A stretch of 64,000 nt of DNA from Alteribacter populi. GTDB lineage: Bacteria > Bacillota > Bacilli > Bacillales > Salisediminibacteriaceae. Numbering within the stretch: the first letter of the stretch is position 1; every line of letters begins with the position of its first letter. Shown one piece after another: positions 58,678-64,000 of this stretch. Made by a program: the position numbers and the translations under genes. The notes below the pieces were generated by a model, which saw only the letters and a program-made list of their open reading frames with translations, did no database searches and was not told where the DNA came from. The stretch covers positions 3,808,559 through 3,872,558 of the forward strand of contig NZ_KZ293963.1 of NCBI RefSeq assembly GCF_002352765.1. Direction: 5' to 3'.

Positions 58678-60549
58678 ATGGTGATTTGTCAACTTCATGT
58701 AATCAAGAAAACATATATAGGTTCAGAAATTTTAAGTGGTATATCTTGTACACTCAAGTACGGTGAAAAAGTTGCTCTAGTAGGACGAAATGGATCAGGA
58801 AAAACAACGATATTAAAAATAATCGCAGGGGAAGAAAAGGCTGATAATGGTGAAGTCCACATAAAAAAAGGGAGCAAAGTGGGTTATTTAAGTCAAATTC
58901 CCTCTGTAGAGGATAATAAGTCAGTAAGAGATGTTCTGTTGGGGGCTTTTTCTCAAACGCTTCACATAGCAGAAAAAATGCGAGCATTTGAAGATTTGAT
59001 GATAAGCACTACGGTTAGCAAGCAACAGCTTGAGGAGTATGGTAAATTACAAGAGCAATATGAGCGGTTTGGTGGTTATGAAATCGATTCTCATGTTGAC
59101 GGTGTTGCGAAAGGGCTGGGTGTTTATCCTTTTCTCGATTCACCTTTTATATCTTTGAGTGGCGGTGAGAAAACAAAAGTGGCTCTTGGTGTGCTTTTGC
59201 TAACAAAACCGGATTTACTCCTATTAGATGAACCGACGAATCACTTAGATTTAGATTCGTGTGAGTGGTTGGAACGGTTCATCCAGGAATATGAAGGAAG
59301 TGTGCTCATCGTTTCGCATGACCGGTTCTTTTTAGATGAAGTCGCTACCAAAGTTCTTGATTTAGAAGCAGGAGAATGTCATTGCTACGAAGGAAACTAT
59401 TCAGCTTTTTCTATCGCAAAAGAAAAAGTGCTCCTTAAAGAATTCCAGCAATATCAAGAGCAACAGAAAAAGGTCAAAAAAATGAAAGAAGCGATCAAGC
59501 GACTTCGGGAATGGGCAAATCAGGCTAACCCTCCAAATGAAGGGCTCCATAAACGAGCACGAAACATGGAGAGGGCTTTGGAACGGATGGAAATAAGAAA
59601 AAAGCCTGTTTTGGAAGGAAAGAAAATGGGACTTCAGCTCGATCATGGCGATCGTAGTGGAAAAGATGTGTTGAGAATGGTAGGAGTATCTAAATCCTTT
59701 CAGCAAACAAAAATCATGGCCAATGCTTCTTTGCACTTGCGTTATCAGGATCGAACCGCCATTGTCGGTAAAAATGGGGCAGGAAAATCAACGTTGTTAA
59801 AGCTTGTAACAGAAGAAATCATGCCGGATGGAGGCGAGATTTACTTAGGATCTAATGTAAAAATCGGGTACCTCTCACAGCAAGAACCTGTGCAAGACAG
59901 CAACAAAACAATTCTTGACGTGTTTAGAGAACAAGCAAGGATAACAGAAGGGCAAGCAAGACATGAGCTGGCGAGATTTATGTTTTATGGAGCGGATGTT
60001 TTTCGTTCTGTTAAAAATCTAAGCGGCGGTGAACGCATGCGGCTGCGACTCGCACAATTTATGCATCAAGAGATTAACCTTCTGATTTTGGACGAACCGA
60101 CGAACCATCTCGATATTGACTCTCGTGAAGTGTTGGAAGATGTGTTAGAACGTTTTTCCGGAACCATTTTAGCTGTTTCTCATGACCGTTATTTCTTAAA
60201 TAAACTTTTTGATAAAACATATTGGATCGAAGAGGGGACACTGTCGTTTTTCCCTGGGTCCTATCATTGGGCGAAACAGAAAAAAGCAGAGCGTTACGCG
60301 GAAGAACATGTACAAGTGGAACAGGCACCATTTAAGCAAAAGCAGCGCGGTGTTGTAAACCCTGGTATAAGTTGTTCTCGTCTCGAAGGTGAAATTCAAG
60401 TCCTGGAAACTGAGCTTGAAAACCTCGAAAATCACCTGGGAAATGAAAAAGATTTGGATCAACTTCAGAAACTGTATAATAAAAAACAACGATTGGAAGA
60501 AAGACGAGAAAAGAAATATGAGGAATTACTTCATTTAGAGGACTTTTGA
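58678..60549 (+). CDS. ABC-F family protein, probably antibiotic-resistance (ribosome protection) type
   Basis: A 623-residue soluble ABC-F ATPase. Domain 1: GRNGSGKTT (about 37-45), LSGGEKTKVALGVLL, LLDEPTNHLDLDS. Domain 2: GKNGAGKST (about 365), LSGGERMRLRLAQF, ILDEPTNHLDIDS. The interdomain linker is long and basic (KMKEAIKRLREWANQANPPN, then KRARNMERALERMEIRKKP), as in resistance-type ABC-Fs that dislodge drugs from the peptidyl-transferase centre. The regulated leader supports this. ATG 58678 follows AAAGGAGT; an upstream in-frame start would lie inside the attenuator. Confidence 0.8.
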   Translation: MVICQLHVIKKTYIGSEILSGISCTLKYGEKVALVGRNGSGKTTILKIIAGEEKADNGEVHIKKGSKVGYLSQIPSVEDNKSVRDVLLGAFSQTLHIAEKMRAFEDLMISTTVSKQQLEEYGKLQEQYERFGGYEIDSHVDGVAKGLGVYPFLDSPFISLSGGEKTKVALGVLLLTKPDLLLLDEPTNHLDLDSCEWLERFIQEYEGSVLIVSHDRFFLDEVATKVLDLEAGECHCYEGNYSAFSIAKEKVLLKEFQQYQEQQKKVKKMKEAIKRLREWANQANPPNEGLHKRARNMERALERMEIRKKPVLEGKKMGLQLDHGDRSGKDVLRMVGVSKSFQQTKIMANASLHLRYQDRTAIVGKNGAGKSTLLKLVTEEIMPDGGEIYLGSNVKIGYLSQQEPVQDSNKTILDVFREQARITEGQARHELARFMFYGADVFRSVKNLSGGERMRLRLAQFMHQEINLLILDEPTNHLDIDSREVLEDVLERFSGTILAVSHDRYFLNKLFDKTYWIEEGTLSFFPGSYHWAKQKKAERYAEEHVQVEQAPFKQKQRGVVNPGISCSRLEGEIQVLETELENLENHLGNEKDLDQLQKLYNKKQRLEERREKKYEELLHLEDF

Positions 60550-60554
60550 ATTAT

Positions 60555-60587
60555 AACAGACCTGCTTCTCCACCGTGGCAGGTCTGT
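60555..60587 (+). terminator. Terminator of the ABC-F gene
   Basis: ACAGACCTGC / GCAGGTCTGT perfect 10-bp stem with a weak T-rich tail. Confidence 0.65.
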
Positions 60588-60614
60588 CTATTATTGATTG
60601 AAGGACTATCTTTA

Positions 60615-60992
60615 TTATCTGTGAAGGGGCATGCGCATAATTTTGTCGGCAACGGCTTGGGGCGGATAGGAATACAGCAGCGCTCCAGTGTGCCAAGCGC
60701 CTACAAGATCACCTTCTTGAAAGGCGTCAAAAGGGACTAATTCTCCTTTTTCGTCAATAATATTAGTACCTTCGTTAATGGTGTACCAGATAAGGGAGGG
60801 CTCTTCAGACGCTTGGAGCGGGAGAGCTTCTTCAATAAGAATCCGTCGATTATCTGTGTTGATCTCAATGATTTTACCTACGTGATCGGCATTGATCCCC
60901 GCAGCAAAAGGTTGAAATGACTCCCATTCTGTTTTTCCGCAGGCTATTAAAAAGAAGAGTAGGATACTAAATAACGCCACCACTTTTTTCAT
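60615..60992 (-). CDS. DUF3221-like lipoprotein
   Basis: A 125-residue lipoprotein (KKVVALFSILLFFLIAC, Cys18). The mature part reads VGKIIEINTDNRRILIEEAL, WYTINEGTNIIDEKG, DAFQEGDLVGAWHTGALLYSYPPQAVADKI, an OB-like pattern of the DUF3221/YobA group. Function unknown, outer membrane-surface location expected. GAGGGGAATAG is upstream of the ATG. Confidence 0.72.
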   Translation of the reverse strand: MKKVVALFSILLFFLIACGKTEWESFQPFAAGINADHVGKIIEINTDNRRILIEEALPLQASEEPSLIWYTINEGTNIIDEKGELVPFDAFQEGDLVGAWHTGALLYSYPPQAVADKIMRMPLHR

Positions 60993-61108
60993 CTATTCCC
61001 CTCCCAGATACGATAAAAGGTAGCTATGCTTAAAGGTATTACGTCTATAGCTTGTTTATGAGCAAAGGAAAGGGATGTTATTGCGAACTCCTATCTTGGT
61101 GGAGGTGT

Positions 61109-62236
61109 CTAAAGTTGTATCGTCTTTATTAGTCGGACCGTCGCATCAAATAATAAATCTTCACCGTTTGCCATGGCTTGCTCTAATGGCATCGGACCTG
61201 TGACGATCGGGTGGACGACCGACACCCCTTCTCGTTCCAGCTGTTCAATCCCTTCACCAATGGAGCCTGCAAAAGCCACCACGGGAATGCCGTATTCTTT
61301 CGCTAATTTTCCTAAACCAACAGGAACTTTTCCAAATAATGACTGACCATCCACTTTCCCTTCTCCGGTAATAATCAAATCCATAGCGGGAAGGAGTTTT
61401 TTTAAGCCAGTCAATTCAACAACAAGGTCTAGTCCGGGACGAAACGTGACGTTTAGTAATGAATGAAGTAGAAATCCAATCCCGCCCGCGGCTCCGCTCC
61501 CAGGCGTGTTGATTTCATTTCGGTTTGTATGTTGGATAACGACAGAAGAAAAGTGATCCATGCCCGATTCTAAAGGAGAAATCATGTCTGGTGTGACACC
61601 TTTTTGCGGTCCGAATATAGAAATTGCACCATTCGGTCCGAGCAATGGATTGGTGACATCAGAAGCAACAATGACATTGACCCTTTGCAAACGAGGGTCT
61701 AATGCAGAAGTATCGATACGGTGAATTTGTTGAAGAGATCCCCCTACTCTATCGATAAGTACATCGTTTTCGTCAAACACGTTTAGTCCCAATGCTTGAA
61801 ACAAGCCGACACCAGCATCCACAGTAGCACTTCCTCCAAGACCTAAAATAATAGTTTCAGCACCTAAGTCGAGAGCTTCTTTCAGCAATTGACCGGTTCC
61901 ATATGTAGTTGCATGTAAGGGGTTTTGCTCATGGGTCGTGAGAAGTGGTAATCCTGAAGCGGCAGCAGTTTCAATGATGGCTGTTTTTTCATCTGGTAAC
62001 CAGCCGAAGCCAGCTTCAATAGGACGATCAAGGGGGTCTCTTACCATCCGCACTATTCGCTGGCCACTTGTACTCAGAAGGATCGCGTCGACTGTTCCTT
62101 CTCCCCCATCTGCCATCGGGAAAGTAGAAGTATCGGCGGAAGGTAGCGCCTCTATAATGGCTTTTTCAATTGTATTTGCAGCTATGACACTTGATAAGGA
62201 CCCTTTAAATGAATCAGGTGCAATTAGTATTTTCAT
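61109..62236 (-). CDS. Glycerate kinase (GarK/GlxK type)
   Basis: A 375-residue kinase phosphorylating glycerate in glyoxylate/tartronate metabolism. The N-terminal signature is MKILIAPDSFKGSLSS, followed by FPMADGGEGTVDA (about 41-53), the glycine-rich GLGGSATVDAGVG (about 133-145), DVTNPLLGPNGA and GSGAAGGIGF, and ITGEGKVDGQSLFGKVP, all family hallmarks. The start lies 18 bp after the NUDIX gene, with TGGAGG upstream, so the two are co-transcribed. Confidence 0.9.
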   Translation of the reverse strand: MKILIAPDSFKGSLSSVIAANTIEKAIIEALPSADTSTFPMADGGEGTVDAILLSTSGQRIVRMVRDPLDRPIEAGFGWLPDEKTAIIETAAASGLPLLTTHEQNPLHATTYGTGQLLKEALDLGAETIILGLGGSATVDAGVGLFQALGLNVFDENDVLIDRVGGSLQQIHRIDTSALDPRLQRVNVIVASDVTNPLLGPNGAISIFGPQKGVTPDMISPLESGMDHFSSVVIQHTNRNEINTPGSGAAGGIGFLLHSLLNVTFRPGLDLVVELTGLKKLLPAMDLIITGEGKVDGQSLFGKVPVGLGKLAKEYGIPVVAFAGSIGEGIEQLEREGVSVVHPIVTGPMPLEQAMANGEDLLFDATVRLIKTIQL

Positions 62237-62254
62237 AGCGAGTAAACCTCCATC

Positions 62255-62773
62255 TCATAAATTAGATTGAGTAACTAGCTGACCTTTTTTCACAGACGTA
62301 TTGTTAAGTAAGTTTCGTTCATAGTTGGTGATTTGTTGATTATGAAAGCTTATGTGATGGTGATAGGGCAGTCCTTTTGCCAATAGCGTTGGGAGGAAGT
62401 ATCTTGTGTGTGGTGGAACTCCCTGGTTTTCAGGGTCGAGGACCCAGTCTATTTCTTTCCAATCGAGGATTCCTTCCTGCATTTGGAGAGGTGTTTCCAA
62501 AGCGGATGTAGTTGAAATGTTGCTGTAAAAAAGATACATGCCACCTGATAAGAGGTTATCAATGGTCCAGGTTACTTTTCCTCTGAATTGGACGTCTGGT
62601 ACGACTAACCCTGTTTCTTCGAGGATTTCTCTTCGTACCGAATTGTCAGGCGTTTCATTATATTCAATTTTTCCTCCAACACCATGCCACAGGCCCATAA
62701 GCGGCGTAGACTGCCTGTTGAGCATGAGTAACTTTTCATTTTGTTCGAGATAACAAAGAGTGTACTTAATCAC
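62255..62773 (-). CDS. NUDIX hydrolase (8-oxo-dGTP diphosphatase-like)
   Basis: A 172-residue NUDIX protein. The NUDIX box is GGKIEYNETPDNSVRREILE followed by ETGL, satisfying Gx5Ex7REUxEExGU (about 34-56). MutT-like short N-terminus (KYTLCYLEQNEKLLMLNRQ) suggests hydrolysis of a nucleoside triphosphate such as 8-oxo-dGTP. GTG 62773 is chosen for spacing to GGTGG; ATG 62788 is an alternative. First gene of a two-gene unit with glycerate kinase. Confidence 0.8.
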   Translation of the reverse strand: MIKYTLCYLEQNEKLLMLNRQSTPLMGLWHGVGGKIEYNETPDNSVRREILEETGLVVPDVQFRGKVTWTIDNLLSGGMYLFYSNISTTSALETPLQMQEGILDWKEIDWVLDPENQGVPPHTRYFLPTLLAKGLPYHHHISFHNQQITNYERNLLNNTSVKKGQLVTQSNL

Positions 62774-63060
62774 GAAAATAACCACCATTCTGAAACAAAA
62801 TATTAAATCGAGTGAATCTGTTAATAGTTTATCATCTTCTTTCCTTTATAGAGAACGTAATCTTCCTATGAAGGATGTTAAAAAAGCAAAAAGAAAATCC
62901 ATACTTTCTGTTGCTACATGCTAAGCCTCTTTAATCTTCCACCGATCATTGTTGCCCGAGCAGATGTTTGTCTATTTTTTTGTAAACCATTGCAAAGGCC
63001 TGCCCCTCACTTAACTTTCCATCATATTGTGTAGAGAATCCACTAAAAGGAGGGAATTAA

Positions 63061-63192
63061 ATGAGTCATTCAACTTTCGGTGCCGGTGCTTCTACTATTC
63101 TCGTATTATTTATTTTGCTTGTAATTGTAGGATGTGCCTGTGACTTCGGTGGTCGAGTTCGTGGTGTTGGATACGGCGCATGTGGCTATTAA
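63061..63192 (+). CDS. YjcZ-family sporulation micro-protein
   Basis: A 43-residue protein beginning MSHSTFGAGASTILVLFILL, with one hydrophobic helix (about 11-24, IVG) and a Gly/Cys-rich tail (CACDFGGRVRGVGYGACGY). This pattern, with a VLFILLVIVG helix and glycine/tyrosine end, matches YjcZ/YhjZ-type sporulation peptides. AGGAGGG lies 6 bases before the ATG. A terminator follows directly. Confidence 0.78.
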   Translation: MSHSTFGAGASTILVLFILLVIVGCACDFGGRVRGVGYGACGY

Positions 63193-63201
63193 TTAGCAAT
63201 T

Positions 63202-63231
63202 AAAACTGTCAACATATGTTGGCAGTTTTTT
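63202..63231 (+). terminator. Terminator of the YjcZ-type gene
   Basis: AAAACTGTCAACA and TTGGCAGTTTT arms with loop TATG and a T tract. Confidence 0.75.
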
Positions 63232-63504
63232 CAGTGTTTAATTATTGTCTTGAAAATAATCATATCTCATTTCCTTTGCTAGTCAAGCTACGAAGAGTAT
63301 CGAGCCTAGCACCTCATCGTGATTTATCGATGAAGCGCTTGTCCACGATCTACTTCGACAATCTCTCTTATTTTTCTATGAAGGATACGTCTTGAGTTAA
63401 AAAGAACTGTATAAGAGGATGTTCAAGATTTCCGAGAAAATTCTCGGTATTGTTGTCTCATTTTAAACACGCAAAAAAAATAGCACATCACGGTAATTTT
63501 ACTT
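63232..63504. other. Intergenic gap with repeat remnants
   Basis: No gene. GAGGATGTTCAAGA near 63416 resembles the start of the dispersed repeat at 32128, and CCGAGAAAATTCTCGG (about 63431-63446) is a palindrome. Confidence 0.4.
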
Positions 63505-63520
63505 AAGGAGGAATATTACA

Positions 63521-64000
63521 GTGGTAGAGTTTATTAAAAAACACGGCATTTGGGGTTTGTGCTTCTTAGGCTTTTGCGCTTTTATTGCATTGATGACTTT
63601 CAATTCCGATCAAGATCAAGACGCGATAGCTGAAGAGACAGAAAATGAGATGGCTGAAGAAAGCGGAAATTCAGAAGAAGATAAGGATATGAGTGCAGAG
63701 GAACAGGAGCAGTCAGCTAAAGAGGAATTGCTTTCTGAAAAGGAAGATAGTCAAGCAGCTCAAGCGGTCGCCGTAGATTATCAGGAAGGCATGGAAGAAA
63801 AGACGAAGACAACATTAGCAAATGTTCACGAATACTTAAATCAACTCACGGGTTGGGGACAAATTGAAAGTATCAATATGGAACTATTGATCGTCGGTGA
63901 ACAATGGAAGAAATTCAAAGATGATCTACGTTTTTTAGAACAACAAGGATTTGCTCCATCTCTTACTCACCAGGATATTGTCACAGCAGGTGAACTCGTG
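63521..64000 (+). CDS. Membrane-anchored acidic protein, 3' end outside the window
   Basis: At least 160 residues. A short cytoplasmic start VEFIKKHGIWGLCFLGFCAF leads into one transmembrane helix (about 9-28), then a Glu/Asp/Ser-rich disordered stretch (about 35-85) and a helical region (GMEEKTKTTLANVHEYLNQL, EQWKKFKDDLRFLEQQGFAP). GTG 63521 follows AAGGAGG by 9 bases. No family recognised; the protein is cut by the window end. Confidence 0.65.
   Translation, partial: MVEFIKKHGIWGLCFLGFCAFIALMTFNSDQDQDAIAEETENEMAEESGNSEEDKDMSAEEQEQSAKEELLSEKEDSQAAQAVAVDYQEGMEEKTKTTLANVHEYLNQLTGWGQIESINMELLIVGEQWKKFKDDLRFLEQQGFAPSLTHQDIVTAGELV

Noticed and set aside
1..64000. tRNA, rRNA, CRISPR arrays, T-box or other known riboswitches
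   Set aside because: I looked for tRNA-like cloverleaf runs, direct-repeat arrays with unique spacers and conserved T-box or SAM-type cores and found none that I could support.

Overview
The window looks like chromosome of an aerobic, spore-forming, low-GC Bacillaceae, probably one of the halotolerant or alkaliphilic lineages. The evidence is a set of close relatives of Bacillus subtilis proteins (YfmL, YfmM, YfmR, HelD, RecQ, MhqD, YtvI), sporulation genes (GerP-type proteins, CotM-like small Hsp20 proteins, a YjcZ-type micro-protein), a BCCT compatible-solute transporter, AAGGAGG-type ribosome binding sites, and intergenic dispersed repeats of a kind common in this family. No rRNA, tRNA, CRISPR array or intact transposase was seen.

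Layout. 0.2-4.9 kb: sulfonate module with a YeiH-type exporter, sulfoacetaldehyde acetyltransferase (xsc) and a LysR regulator. 5-10.5 kb: holin-like peptide, nucleoside hydrolase, an mhqED-like quinone/catechol detoxification operon with a flavin reductase, a methyltransferase and a VOC remnant. 10.49-13.80 kb: an AT-rich segment with only minus-strand small genes, each followed by a similar imperfect palindrome, the whole bounded by about 50-bp inverted repeats; it looks like a gene-cassette array. 13.8-23.7 kb: a large membrane protein of unknown function, an EamA exporter behind a leader-peptide attenuator, a YjiH-type carrier plus class-III aminotransferase operon, a SIMPL protein, a RocB-like peptidase and a thioesterase. 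23.8-31.4 kb: RNA/DNA housekeeping (RecQ, YfmM, YfmL, HelD) and a candidate small RNA. 32-42 kb: fatty acid desaturase, PadR/HAAS pair divergent from an RND pump, an LRR-TraB/GumN lipoprotein, and YfmR. 42-52 kb: SWIM-SNF2 helicase, an unusual glutamate dehydrogenase, a compact spore cluster (four GerPA/GerPF-like proteins, one GerPC-like protein, two CotM-like Hsp20 proteins, sigma-K promoter) and a BCCT transporter. 52-64 kb: small proteins, BNR-repeat protein, lipoproteins, WYL regulator, YtvI, an ABC-F protein behind a classic leader/terminator attenuator, NUDIX plus glycerate kinase, YjcZ peptide, and a membrane protein cut by the window end.

The parts most worth a second look are the cassette-like array, the GerP/Hsp20 spore cluster, the two attenuator leaders (EamA and ABC-F), the candidate small RNA next to helD, and a family of degenerate tandem repeats of about 20-22 bp found in at least five intergenic gaps. 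All functional names rest on reading motifs and remembered family resemblance; no database search was run.
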